Assembly: GCA_019973575.1 (NCBI GenBank)
Contig: BPUI01000001.1
Location: forward strand, 1,116,001 to 1,180,000
DNA: 64,000 nucleotides
DNA from: Gemmatimonadetes bacterium T265
GTDB taxonomy: Bacteria > Gemmatimonadota > Gemmatimonadetes > Gemmatimonadales > Gemmatimonadaceae
Direction: 5' to 3'
Part shown: positions 31,836-39,866 of the stretch, in pieces
How the letters are laid out: every line of letters begins with the position of its first letter
Numbering within the stretch: the first letter of the stretch is position 1
Translations under genes and position numbers: made by a program
The notes under the pieces: generated by a model
What the model was told of the DNA's origin: nothing
Databases searched by the model: none
Seen by the model: the letters and a program-made list of their open reading frames with translations, nothing else

Positions 31836-33137
31836 ATGGCTACCCTCGTCGCCCCCGACGTTCCCGACGTCGTGCCCGATCCCCCCAGCGCGCCGGCGCC
31901 CGCCGCGCCCCCCGCCGCCGACCGCCTGCTCGGCACCTACAAGCGCGCCCCGATGCGCCTCGTGCGCGGCGAGGGCGTCACGCTCTACGACGACGCGGGC
32001 CGCGCCTACCTCGACTTCACGAGCGGCATCGCCGTGAATGCGCTCGGCTACGGCGACCCCGGCCTCATGCAGGCCATGCGCGACGCGACGGCGAGCGGGC
32101 TCGTGCACGTCTCCAACCTCTTCCGCACCGAGCCCGGCGAGCGGCTGGCGGAGTTCCTCGTCGCGCGCTCGTTCGCGGCGCGGGCGTTCTTCTGCAACTC
32201 GGGGGCGGAGGCGAACGAGGGCGCGTTCAAGTTCGCGCGGCGCTGGGCGCGCACGCTCGTGCCCGCCGGGGCGAGCGAGGCCCCGGGCGCGTTCGGCCCC
32301 TGCGCCAAGCACGAGATCGTCTCGCTCCGCGGCGCGTTCCACGGTCGCACGATGGGCGTGCTCGCGGCGACCGACCGCGTGCAGTACCGCGCCCCGTTCC
32401 AGCCGCTCGCGGGGGGGGTGTCGATCGCCGAGCGGGATATTGGGGACCTGGAGCAGATCGTCGACGTCGAGCGGACGGCGGCCGTGATCGTCGAGCCCGT
32501 GCAGGGCGAGGGCGGCGTGCGCGTCGTCGACCCGGGCTTCCTGCGCGAGCTGCGCGCCCTCACCGCGGAGCGCCGCGTCGCGCTCGTTTTCGACGAGATC
32601 CAGTGCGGGCTCGGGCGGCTCGGGACGTTCTTCGCCTACGAGCACGCGGGCGTGACGCCCGACATGGTCACGCTCGCCAAGCCGCTCGCCGGCGGGCTGC
32701 CGATGGGCGCGGTGCTCGTGAGCGAGGAGATCGGCGCCGCGATCCAGCCCGGCGACCACGGGACGACCTTCGGCGGCGGGCCGTTCGTCTCCGCGGTCGC
32801 GCTGTACGTGGTCGAGCGGCTCGCCGACCCCGCGTTCCTCGCGCACGTCGTGCAGACCGGCGAGGCGATGGGCGCGGGGCTCCGCGCGATCGGCGAGCGG
32901 ACGGGCAAGGTGCGCGCGGTGCGCGGCGCCGGGCTGATGTGGGGCGTCGACACGCACGAGCCGGCCGCGGCGATCGTCGAGCGGGCGCGGGGTGCGGGGC
33001 TACTCGTCCTCACCGCGGGGGAGCACACGCTCCGCCTGCTCCCGCCGCTCGTCATCGGCGAGGCGGACGTGGCGCGCGGGCTCGCAACGCTCGAGGAGGT
33101 CATCGCGGCCGGCAATCCGGCCGGAGCGGGGGCGTGA
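31836..33137 (+). CDS. argD: acetylornithine aminotransferase
   Basis: 433 residues from ATG 31836. Residues 1-30 are a variable acidic/proline lead. Then TYKRAPMRLVRGEGVTLYD and YLDFTSGIAVNALGYGDP open a class-III PLP aminotransferase. FCNSGAEANEGAFKFAR is the phosphate-binding region, SLRGAFHGRTMGVL follows, VIVEPVQGEGGVRV and LVFDEIQCGLGRLG contain the PLP Asp, and TLAKPLAGGLPMGAVL the Schiff-base Lys. It transfers an amino group to N-acetylglutamate semialdehyde. Its TGA overlaps the GTG of argA (GTGA), so the two are translationally coupled. Confidence 0.95.
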   Translation: MATLVAPDVPDVVPDPPSAPAPAAPPAADRLLGTYKRAPMRLVRGEGVTLYDDAGRAYLDFTSGIAVNALGYGDPGLMQAMRDATASGLVHVSNLFRTEPGERLAEFLVARSFAARAFFCNSGAEANEGAFKFARRWARTLVPAGASEAPGAFGPCAKHEIVSLRGAFHGRTMGVLAATDRVQYRAPFQPLAGGVSIAERDIGDLEQIVDVERTAAVIVEPVQGEGGVRVVDPGFLRELRALTAERRVALVFDEIQCGLGRLGTFFAYEHAGVTPDMVTLAKPLAGGLPMGAVLVSEEIGAAIQPGDHGTTFGGGPFVSAVALYVVERLADPAFLAHVVQTGEAMGAGLRAIGERTGKVRAVRGAGLMWGVDTHEPAAAIVERARGAGLLVLTAGEHTLRLLPPLVIGEADVARGLATLEEVIAAGNPAGAGA

Positions 33138-33664
33138 CCCCGCCCGCCCTCGTTGACCTCCGGCCCGCGCGCACGGCCCGGGTTCGCCGCGCGCGGGCGG
33201 CCGACACGGCCGGCATCGCGACGCTCGTCGCGAGCTGGGCGGCGGAGGGATTACTCCTGCCGCGCGGAACGACCGAGGTCGCGGCCGCGCTCGACGACTA
33301 CGTGGTGGCCGTCGACGCCGCGGGGCGCGTGCTCGCCTGCGCGGCGGTGCGCGAGTACGCGCCGTCGCTCGCCGAGGTGGTGAGCGTGGCCGTCGAGCGG
33401 AGCGCGCGCGGCGGCGGGCTCGGGGCGCGGGTGGTCGCGGCGGCGGAGCGACTCGCGCGCGTCCGGGGGCACCGTGAGGTGTTCGCGCACACCCGCAACC
33501 CCGAGTTCTTCACCGCCATCGGTTATGAGTGCGTGGACCGCGGCCTCTACCCTGAGAAGCGGGGGCGCGCCCAGTCGACCTGCGTGCGGCGTCGCCTCGG
33601 CCTGGCCGCGGACCGCCTGGCGCAGCTCCCGGTGTGGACCGACGAGGTGCGCCAGGCGGCCTGA
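33134..33664 (+). CDS. argA: N-acetylglutamate synthase-like GNAT acetyltransferase
   Basis: 176 residues from GTG 33134, overlapping argD. A single GNAT domain: RARAADTAGIATLVASWAAEGLLLPRG (acceptor region), SLAEVVSVAVERSARGGGLGARVVAAAERLAR (acetyl-CoA loop, Q/RxxGxG/A-like), then EVFAHTRNPEFFTAIGYECVDRGLYPEKRG. The TxxPEFF..xGF and 'P.K' pattern is typical of short ArgA proteins and the GNAT tail of fused ArgH(A). The position at the end of the arg cluster supports acetylglutamate synthesis as its role. It has no amino-acid-kinase domain, so arginine feedback may be absent or different. Confidence 0.85.
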   Translation: MTPPALVDLRPARTARVRRARAADTAGIATLVASWAAEGLLLPRGTTEVAAALDDYVVAVDAAGRVLACAAVREYAPSLAEVVSVAVERSARGGGLGARVVAAAERLARVRGHREVFAHTRNPEFFTAIGYECVDRGLYPEKRGRAQSTCVRRRLGLAADRLAQLPVWTDEVRQAA

Positions 33665-33683
33665 ACGGTCGTCGGCGCGGTCC

Positions 33684-33708
33684 GTGGTCCGGAGTCTGCC
33701 ATTGTCGC
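33684..33708 (+). promoter_or_regulatory. sigma-54-like promoter, copy 1 of conserved 25-bp motif
   Basis: GTGGTCC-N5-CTGCCATTGTCGC. GG and GC are exactly 10 bases apart, as in -24/-12 promoters, and ATTGTCGC follows. The same motif recurs at 38224-38248. It lies about 50 bases before the MHYT kinase gene. Confidence 0.55.
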
Positions 33709-33758
33709 TTTGTTTTCAGGCCGCCGCCCCGGCCGGCCCCGGACTTGTCGTGCTCTAC

Positions 33759-36344
33759 ATGCTCGCCCCCGCTGTTTCTGTTGCTCCCGTCGCGCTCCAC
33801 GGCAGCTATTCGCCCCCGCTCGTCCTTGCGTCGTTCCTGATCGCGGCGCTCGCGTCGTACACGGCGCTCGATTTCGCCGCCCGCGTAGCGGCGGCGAGTC
33901 GCGCGTCGCGCGGCTGGTGGCTTGCCGGCGGGGCGCTCGCCCTCGGGCTCGGCATTTGGGGGATGCACTTCGTCGGCATGCTCGCCGTCGGGTGGCAGAC
34001 CGCGGGCGGGATGTCGGTCGCCGCGGCGTACGACGTCGGGCGCGTGATCCTCTCGATCGTCGTCGCGGTCGCGGCTTCCGCGTTCGCGCTCTGGGTGGCC
34101 GCGCGCGCGGAGGTCGGCCGTCGAGCGCTCGGCGCGGCGGCGCTCGTGATGGGCCTCGGGATCGCGGGCATGCACTACATCGGCATGGCGTCGATGCGCA
34201 TGCCGGGGGCGACGGACGCGATGCCCGGCCTCGTCTACCGCCCCGCCCTCGTGGTGCTCGCCTACGCGATCGCGGCCGGCGCGTCGCTCGCCGCGCTCTG
34301 GCTCGCCCGGCGCGCGTATCGCGAGCGCGGATCGTTCGTCGTCCGCCTCGTGCTCCCTGCCGCAGTCATGGGCATCGCGATCGCCGGCATGCACTACGTC
34401 GGCATGGCGTCGGCCAGCCTCCGCCCGACGCTCAGCCCCGCGGCGCTCGGCGTCGGCGATGCTGGCGGCTTCGGCGTGGACGACGAGGCCGGCCTCGCCG
34501 GGCTGCTGCTCGCCACGCCGTCGCTCGGCGCGGGCGTGACGGTCGCGCTCTTCGTCGTGCTCGCCCTCACCCTGCTCGGCACGACGAACGGGCGGTGGGC
34601 GGCCACCGCGCCGCTCCCCGGCGAAGACGCCGAAGACCGGGGCGGGCCGGGGTCGGCGCCCGCCAGAGGAGACGCATCCTCCCGGCGGTCGGAAACGGCG
34701 GCCGAGCACCGGCGCACGCCGAGCGCGCTCGAGGTCTGGCGTGTGCGCCGCTCGTGGCGGCGCGAGGCGGACGCGCTCGACGCGGGCGGGCCGTCGTTGC
34801 GCACCAAGCTCGCGGCCGGGAGCGCGGCCGCCGGGCTCGTGCTCGTCGTCGCCCTCGTCGCGTACTGGGGATTTTACGAGTTCCAGGACGCGGCGAGCTG
34901 GCTCGCGCACACGACCCAGGTCCGGGCCTCGGTGGAAGGCATCGAGACGGCCGTGTCGCAGGCCGAGGCCGGCGGGCGCGGGTACCTGCTCACGGGGCGG
35001 CCTCGGTACGCCGACGCGTACGGCCAGGCGGTCACGCAGGCGCGGTTGCAGCTCGCCGCCGTCCGCCGCCTCACCGCAGACAACGCGCAGCAGCAGCGCC
35101 GCCTCGACCGGCTCGGCCCGCTGCTCGACCGGCGGTTCGTCGTGCTCGACTCGTTCATGGCGCTCCGGCGCGCGGGGGGCGCGGACACCGCGCTCGCGGC
35201 CATCCGCCGCGCCGACAACTTCGTGGGAGGGAACCGCGGGGCCGCCCTCGCCGACTCGCTGCACCAGCTCGTAACGCAGGTGGACGCGGCCGAGGCGCGG
35301 CTCTACGACCTCCGCCGCGACCGCCTCGCGCGGCGCTCGCGCCTCGTGACCGTGACCCTGCTCGGCGGCAGCCTCGTCGCATTCACGCTCATCCTTCTCA
35401 TTCTGCAGGCGATTCGCCGCGACGTCGCGACGCGTGAGGCGGCGCAGGCGCGGGTGCGCGAGCAGGCCGACGCGATCGCCGCCCAGGCCGAGCAGCTGGA
35501 GCAGCAGCAGATCGAGCTGGAGCAGCAGGTCGAGGAGCAGCAGGTGCTGAACGAGGAGTTGTCCGACGCGAATCAGGCGTTGGAGCGGAGTACGCGACGG
35601 CGCGATCGCCTGATCCGGCAGCTCGAGCGGAGTAACAAGGACCTCGACCAGTTCGCCTACGTCGCCTCGCACGACCTCAAGGCGCCGCTGCGGGGGATCG
35701 CGAACCTGTCGAGCTGGATCGAGGAGGACCTGGCCCCGGTGATGACCGACGACACGCGCGAGCAGATGCAGCTCATGCGTGGCCGGGTGCACCGGATGGA
35801 GGCGCTGATCGACGGGATCCTGCAGTACTCGCGGGCCGGGCGGGTGCGGAGCGCGCCCGAGCCGGTCGACACCGGCACGCTCGTCCGGGAGGTGGTGGAG
35901 CTGATCGCGCCGCCCGCGGGTACCGACATCATGATCGCGGACGGGATGCCGCAGGTGCTGGCCGAGCGCGTGCCGCTACAGCAGGTATTCATGAACCTGA
36001 TCGGCAACGCGGTGAAGTACGCGCGGCGGAGCGCGGGGCCCGTCGAGGTGCGGGTCGGGTGGACGGAGGAGCCGACCGACCCCGAGGTGCCGCGCCTGTA
36101 TAGGTTTTCCGTCGCCGACAACGGCCCGGGCATTGCGCCGCAGTACCACGAGCGCGTGTTCGGGATCTTCCAGACGCTGCAGTCCCGCGACCAGGTGGAG
36201 GGCACGGGCATCGGGCTCTCCGTGGTCAAAAAAATCGTCGAGGGGCAGGGCGGGCGGGTGTGGGTCGAGAGCGCCGAAGGCGAGGGCGCGACGTTCCACT
36301 TCACCTGGCCCGCGGCCCCCGTCTCTCACAGCGCCGACGCATGA
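33759..36344 (+). CDS. MHYT / CHASE3 membrane sensor histidine kinase
   Basis: 861 residues from ATG 33759; a GTG three codons earlier is possible. Residues ~15-235 are a seven-helix MHYT sensor with three repeats GMHFVGM, GMHYIGM and GMHYVGM, thought to hold a metal and sense oxygen, CO or NO. A variable linker is followed by a CHASE3-type extracytoplasmic domain flanked by helices at ~355-560 (VRASVEGIETAVSQAEAGGRGYLLTG). Next is a glutamine-rich coiled coil (AEQLEQQQIELEQQVEEQQ), HisKA (YVASHDLKAPLRGIANL) and HATPase (MNLIGNAVKYAR, VADNGPGIAPQY, GTGIGLSVVKKIVE). The 'SHDLKAPLR' class commonly pairs with Rcp-like receivers such as the next gene. Confidence 0.93.
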   Translation: MLAPAVSVAPVALHGSYSPPLVLASFLIAALASYTALDFAARVAAASRASRGWWLAGGALALGLGIWGMHFVGMLAVGWQTAGGMSVAAAYDVGRVILSIVVAVAASAFALWVAARAEVGRRALGAAALVMGLGIAGMHYIGMASMRMPGATDAMPGLVYRPALVVLAYAIAAGASLAALWLARRAYRERGSFVVRLVLPAAVMGIAIAGMHYVGMASASLRPTLSPAALGVGDAGGFGVDDEAGLAGLLLATPSLGAGVTVALFVVLALTLLGTTNGRWAATAPLPGEDAEDRGGPGSAPARGDASSRRSETAAEHRRTPSALEVWRVRRSWRREADALDAGGPSLRTKLAAGSAAAGLVLVVALVAYWGFYEFQDAASWLAHTTQVRASVEGIETAVSQAEAGGRGYLLTGRPRYADAYGQAVTQARLQLAAVRRLTADNAQQQRRLDRLGPLLDRRFVVLDSFMALRRAGGADTALAAIRRADNFVGGNRGAALADSLHQLVTQVDAAEARLYDLRRDRLARRSRLVTVTLLGGSLVAFTLILLILQAIRRDVATREAAQARVREQADAIAAQAEQLEQQQIELEQQVEEQQVLNEELSDANQALERSTRRRDRLIRQLERSNKDLDQFAYVASHDLKAPLRGIANLSSWIEEDLAPVMTDDTREQMQLMRGRVHRMEALIDGILQYSRAGRVRSAPEPVDTGTLVREVVELIAPPAGTDIMIADGMPQVLAERVPLQQVFMNLIGNAVKYARRSAGPVEVRVGWTEEPTDPEVPRLYRFSVADNGPGIAPQYHERVFGIFQTLQSRDQVEGTGIGLSVVKKIVEGQGGRVWVESAEGEGATFHFTWPAAPVSHSADA

Positions 36345-36360
36345 CGCCCGCCCGCCTCCT

Positions 36361-36813
36361 ATGACGTCGTCCCAGCCCCCGGTCGCCGACGCGACCACGC
36401 GCGACCGATGCCTCAACATCCTCCTCGTCGACGACGACGAGGTGGACGTGATGAACGTGAAGCGCGCCTTCGCGAAGGCGCACATCACGAACCCGCTCTA
36501 CGTCGTGCACGACGGGCTGCAGGCGCTCGAGGCGCTGCGCACCGGCGAGTTCGCGTGCGACCGGCGGCTAGTCCTGCTCGACCTCAACATGCCGCGGATG
36601 AACGGGATCGAGTTCCTGCGCGAGCTGCGCCGCGACCCCGCGCTGCACGCGACGCCGGTGGTCGTGCTGACGACGAGCGACGACGAGCGGGACAAGGTGG
36701 ACGCGTACGACCTGAACGTCGCCGGCTACCTGCTGAAGCCGGTCACGTTCGCGAGCTTCGTCGAGATCATGGCGGCGCTCAACAAGTACTGGACGCTCGT
36801 CGAGCTGCCCTGA
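36361..36813 (+). CDS. Rcp1-like single-domain response regulator
   Basis: 150 residues from ATG 36361, 16 bases after the MHYT kinase. CLNILLVDDDEVDVMNVKRAF is the acidic pocket, LVLLDLNMPRMNGIEFLREL the phospho-Asp site, VVVLTTSDDERDKVDAYD the Thr, and VAGYLLKPVTFASFVEIM the Lys. The long loop and the DxxMPRMNG pattern with C-terminal FxxxMxxLxxYW match receivers that serve bacteriophytochrome-type or CHASE3 kinases. No output domain is present. It probably carries phosphate from the membrane kinase to the next gene or to another protein. Confidence 0.92.
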   Translation: MTSSQPPVADATTRDRCLNILLVDDDEVDVMNVKRAFAKAHITNPLYVVHDGLQALEALRTGEFACDRRLVLLDLNMPRMNGIEFLRELRRDPALHATPVVVLTTSDDERDKVDAYDLNVAGYLLKPVTFASFVEIMAALNKYWTLVELP

Positions 36814-36845
36814 GCGAGGCCGCCGACGCGCGCGAGAACGGGGCG

Positions 36846-38207
36846 GTGACCGAGGTCCAGAGCTCGGCCCAGGCGGCGGGCGAGGAGCGGCTGCGCGTGC
36901 TCGTGGTCGACGACGACGCGGTCGACCGGATGGCGGTGCGGCGCGCGCTGCGCGGCACCGGGCTCGCCGTGGACGTGTCGGAGGCGGAGGACGGCGACGG
37001 CGCGCTCGCACGGCTGTTAGGCGTGGCCGGCGCGGTCGACTGCGTGCTGCTCGACTTCCAGCTGCCGGGCGCGACGGGGCTCGACGTGCTGCAGGCGCTA
37101 CGCGCCGGGGGCTCGGACGTGCCGGTCGTGATGCTCACCGGCCAGAGCGACCCCGAGACGGCCGTCGCGCTCATCAAGGCGGGCGCGGCCGACTTCATCC
37201 CCAAGGCCTCGCTCAGCGCCGACCGGCTGGCGCGGGTGCTGACGAGCGCGGTGCGCGTGCAGCGCGCCGAGCGCGCGCGGCAGTCGGCCGAGGCAGAGAC
37301 GCGCCGCGCGCTGCTGGCCGCGGAGGCCGCGCAGCACCAGGCCGAGGACGCGCGGGCGCGGGCCGAGGAGGCGAACAAGGCGAAGAGCGAGTTCCTGGCG
37401 ATGATGAGCCACGAGCTGCGCACCCCGCTCAACGCGATCGGCGGCTACGTGCAGCTCATGCAACTGGGCGTGCCCGAGCCGGTGCCGCACGCGCACCTCG
37501 ACTACCTGGACCGGCTCAAGCGCTCGCAGCAGCACCTGTTAGGCCTCATCAACTCGGTGCTCAACTACGCCAAGCTGGAGGCGGGGCGCGTCGAGTTCGC
37601 GGTGCGGCCGGTGCCGGTGAACGAGCTGGCCGCGGCGGTCGAGGCGATGGTCACGCCGCTCGCCGCGACGAAGGAGCTCGCCTACGAGTGGCATCCGCCG
37701 GACGCGCCGCTCGTCGCGCTCGCCGACCCGGAGAAGGCGGCGCAGGTGCTGCTCAACCTGCTCTCGAACGCCGTCAAGTTCACGCCGCCCGGCGGCCGGG
37801 TCACGCTCGCCGCCAGCGCGGTCGACGGCGGCGAGCGGATCGCGCTGCACGTGCGCGACACGGGCGTCGGGATCCCGGCCGAGAAGCTGGAGACGGTGTT
37901 CGATCCGTTCGTGCAGCTCGACACCGGCTACGCGCGGCAGCAGGAAGGCACCGGGCTGGGGCTCGCGATCAGCCGCGACCTGGCGCGCGGCATGGGAGGC
38001 GAGCTGGCGGCGACGAGCGAGGTCGGGCACGGGGCGACGTTCACGCTCACGCTGCGCGCGGCGGAGCGCGCCGCGGACGACGACGCGTCGCTCGACGCCG
38101 ACCGGCGGCACGACGAGCGGCGTGCGGGAGATGACGACCGCCGCTCGCACGAAGACCGGCGGGGACACCTCGACGCGGACCCGACGTCGGAGTACCTCGC
38201 CGGGTAA
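36846..38207 (+). CDS. receiver-histidine kinase hybrid
   Basis: 453 residues from GTG 36846, 32 bases after the receiver gene. An N-terminal receiver (LRVLVVDDDAVDRMAVRRAL, phospho-Asp in VDCVLLDFQLPGATGLDVL, PVVMLTGQSDP, DFIPKASL) is joined by an alanine/glutamate coiled coil to HisKA (FLAMMSHELRTPLNAIGGYVQLM). HATPase follows (QVLLNLLSNAVKFTPPGG, DTGVGIPAEKL, GTGLGLAISRDLARGMGG). The last ~35 residues are a charged tail with repeated DRR/HDERR. The receiver-first order suggests that it takes input from the upstream genes. Three components in one operon form a branched phosphorelay; no DNA-binding output is encoded here. Two GTTAGGC copies occur in the gene. Confidence 0.92.
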   Translation: MTEVQSSAQAAGEERLRVLVVDDDAVDRMAVRRALRGTGLAVDVSEAEDGDGALARLLGVAGAVDCVLLDFQLPGATGLDVLQALRAGGSDVPVVMLTGQSDPETAVALIKAGAADFIPKASLSADRLARVLTSAVRVQRAERARQSAEAETRRALLAAEAAQHQAEDARARAEEANKAKSEFLAMMSHELRTPLNAIGGYVQLMQLGVPEPVPHAHLDYLDRLKRSQQHLLGLINSVLNYAKLEAGRVEFAVRPVPVNELAAAVEAMVTPLAATKELAYEWHPPDAPLVALADPEKAAQVLLNLLSNAVKFTPPGGRVTLAASAVDGGERIALHVRDTGVGIPAEKLETVFDPFVQLDTGYARQQEGTGLGLAISRDLARGMGGELAATSEVGHGATFTLTLRAAERAADDDASLDADRRHDERRAGDDDRRSHEDRRGHLDADPTSEYLAG

Positions 38208-38223
38208 GGTGCTGGCGACGGGG

Positions 38224-38248
38224 GTGGTCCACAACCTGCCATTGTCGC
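38224..38248 (+). promoter_or_regulatory. sigma-54-like promoter, copy 2 of conserved 25-bp motif
   Basis: Identical to the motif at 33684 in 20 of 25 positions, with the five variable bases together in the middle. It lies 66 bases before the ATG of the lipoprotein and 16 bases after the kinase stop. Confidence 0.55.
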
Positions 38249-38313
38249 CCCGCCTTGTAGGGGATGCGTACGCCCCGGCGCCGACATTTACACCTTGAGT
38301 GAGAGCCGTTCCA

Positions 38314-38649
38314 ATGTTGAATCGCCTTCGCATGCACGCCACTGTCGTGCTCACTTCGGTCTGCCTCGTCGGCACGGCGTGCGGCGGCGGTCGGGACACG
38401 AGTGCGGCCGCGACCACCCCCGCCGCGACGTCGGCCCCGGTGACCACGCCCGCTCCCGCGGCGGCGCCGGCCCCCGTCGCGACCACGCCGGTCCACCACA
38501 GCAAGCTCGGCGGCGCGGTCGCGGGCGGCGTCGTGGGGCACATGGTCGGCGGCAAGAAGGGCGCGCTACTTGGCGCGGCCACGGGCGCCTACATCCAGCA
38601 CCGCCGCAACAAGACCGCCGAGCACGCGGCCGCGGCGTCGACGCCGTAA
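38314..38649 (+). CDS. glycine-zipper lipoprotein
   Basis: 111 residues from ATG 38314. A type II signal (RMHATVVLTSVCLVGTACGGG) places the lipidated Cys near residue 24. A Thr/Pro/Ala-rich spacer follows, then a glycine zipper (LGGAVAGGVVGHMVGGKKGALLGAATGAY) and a short basic tail. Proteins with this build (YMGG/Rick17kDa/glycine-zipper 2TM-like) are outer-membrane lipoproteins induced by envelope stress. It is preceded by the same promoter motif as the upstream kinase operon, suggesting joint control. A strong terminator follows. Confidence 0.8.
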   Translation: MLNRLRMHATVVLTSVCLVGTACGGGRDTSAAATTPAATSAPVTTPAPAAAPAPVATTPVHHSKLGGAVAGGVVGHMVGGKKGALLGAATGAYIQHRRNKTAEHAAAASTP

Positions 38650-38683
38650 GGTCACGGCGGACGTCGACGGCGGACGTCGCGCG

Positions 38684-38722
38684 CGACGAACGGCCGGCGC
38701 ATGACGCGCCGGCCGTTCGTCG
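38684..38722 (+). terminator. 17-bp perfect hairpin after lipoprotein gene
   Basis: Arms 38684-38700 and 38706-38722 pair perfectly around ATGAC, 35 bases after the stop. TTGTACG follows. Confidence 0.75.
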
Positions 38723-39151
38723 TTGTACGCGCCGTTGTATGCGCCGCGTAATGGCCGCGAGCCCGGCCCGTCCCCGGTCAGGATTCCAGATCGGCGTTGG
38801 ACACCGTGCGGTGGGCGGCGTATCCGAACGCGGCGGCGACGAGGGCCCAGGCGCCGGCAAGCAGAAGCGATGACATATTCGCGAAAGGTGGAAGTCGATG
38901 AACGCGCGAGCGATGACGGCGCGGTAACAGAGCGGTGCAGGGCGCGTTCCGGCGCGCGCGTGCCGGCGCGATTCACTAACTTCCGCCCTGACAACAGCTT
39001 ACCCCACCAACTCGCAGACCGACGCGACGGCAGGTGTCGCACGACTGCGACAGAATCGTGCGGCACAGAGAGGACACTCCGGCCTGGCGGGCGCTCCGGT
39101 GCCCGCGTCGTCGGCCGCCTGCGCCCGTTGGTTCCCTGCCCCCACTCTCCC
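38723..39151. other. 430-base intergenic region
   Basis: No convincing gene. It begins with a short direct repeat (CGTTGTACGCGCC / CGTTGTATGCGCC). It holds the most AT-balanced patch nearby (TTCACTAACTTC, CTGACAACAGCTTACC, about 38970-39005), a probable promoter area for the L,D-transpeptidase-like gene. Confidence 0.45.
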
Positions 39152-39811
39152 GTGCCTCGATCGGCCGCCCGTCCCCTCACACTCGTCGCGCTTGCCGCCG
39201 GCGCAGCCCTCGCCGCGGCCGGCGGATGCGACCGTCCGCGACGCGCCGACACGCCCCAGGCCGCACCGCCGGCCCAGCCATCGGTCGCCCCGGTCGCGCC
39301 CACGCCGAAACCCGCGCCGCCGCCCAAGCCACTCGCCGATCTGCGGATCGAGATCGACACGCACGCCCGGCGCCTCACCGTGTTCCGCGCCGACTCCGAA
39401 CGCGAGACGTACCCTGTCGCGGTCGGCTCGCCGCGCTGGCCGACGCGGCATGGGTCGTGGAAGGTGGTGCAGGTGATCTGGAACCCCGAGTGGCGGCCTC
39501 CTGAGGAGTCGTGGGCCGCGGGGCTCGAGCGCCGCGGCCCCGGCGACCCGGAGAACCCGCTCGGGCGCGTGCAGCTCGTCTACGACCCGCCGCGCACGAT
39601 CCACGGCACCAACCATCCCGCCTCGATCGGCAAGGCCGTGTCGCACGGCTCGATCCGGATGGGCGACGGCGACATCACCCGCCTCGCGCGCGAGGTCATG
39701 CGTGTCGCGGGCGTCGAGCGCGACTCGGCGTGGTACGCCCGCGTGCGCGAGGACCGGCACGAGAAGGCGATCATCGACCTGCCGAAGGTCGTGCCGATCC
39801 GGGTGTATTAG
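39152..39811 (+). CDS. YkuD-fold L,D-transpeptidase-like lipoprotein with Ser at catalytic Cys
   Basis: 219 residues from GTG 39152. An N-terminal lipoprotein signal (LVALAAGAALAAAGGC) and a Pro-rich spacer precede the YkuD domain at ~70-215: LADLRIEIDTHARRLTVFRAD, YPVAVGSPRWPTRHGSWKV, then HGTNHPASIGKAVSHGSIRMGDGDI. In active L,D-transpeptidases the motif is HGT...SHGCxR, with Cys as nucleophile. Here the codon at 39650-39652 is TCG (Ser). The His, Gly and Arg are kept, so the fold is intact, but cross-linking by a thioester should be lost unless Ser substitutes. Alternatives are a binding-only role or a base-order error (TCG for TGC). Confidence 0.85.
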   Translation: MPRSAARPLTLVALAAGAALAAAGGCDRPRRADTPQAAPPAQPSVAPVAPTPKPAPPPKPLADLRIEIDTHARRLTVFRADSERETYPVAVGSPRWPTRHGSWKVVQVIWNPEWRPPEESWAAGLERRGPGDPENPLGRVQLVYDPPRTIHGTNHPASIGKAVSHGSIRMGDGDITRLAREVMRVAGVERDSAWYARVREDRHEKAIIDLPKVVPIRVY

Positions 39812-39866
39812 AGCGGGTGGTGTTGGAAGGCCGTACTTCGCCGTCGTCGGAGCCGCCCCTCAGGTG

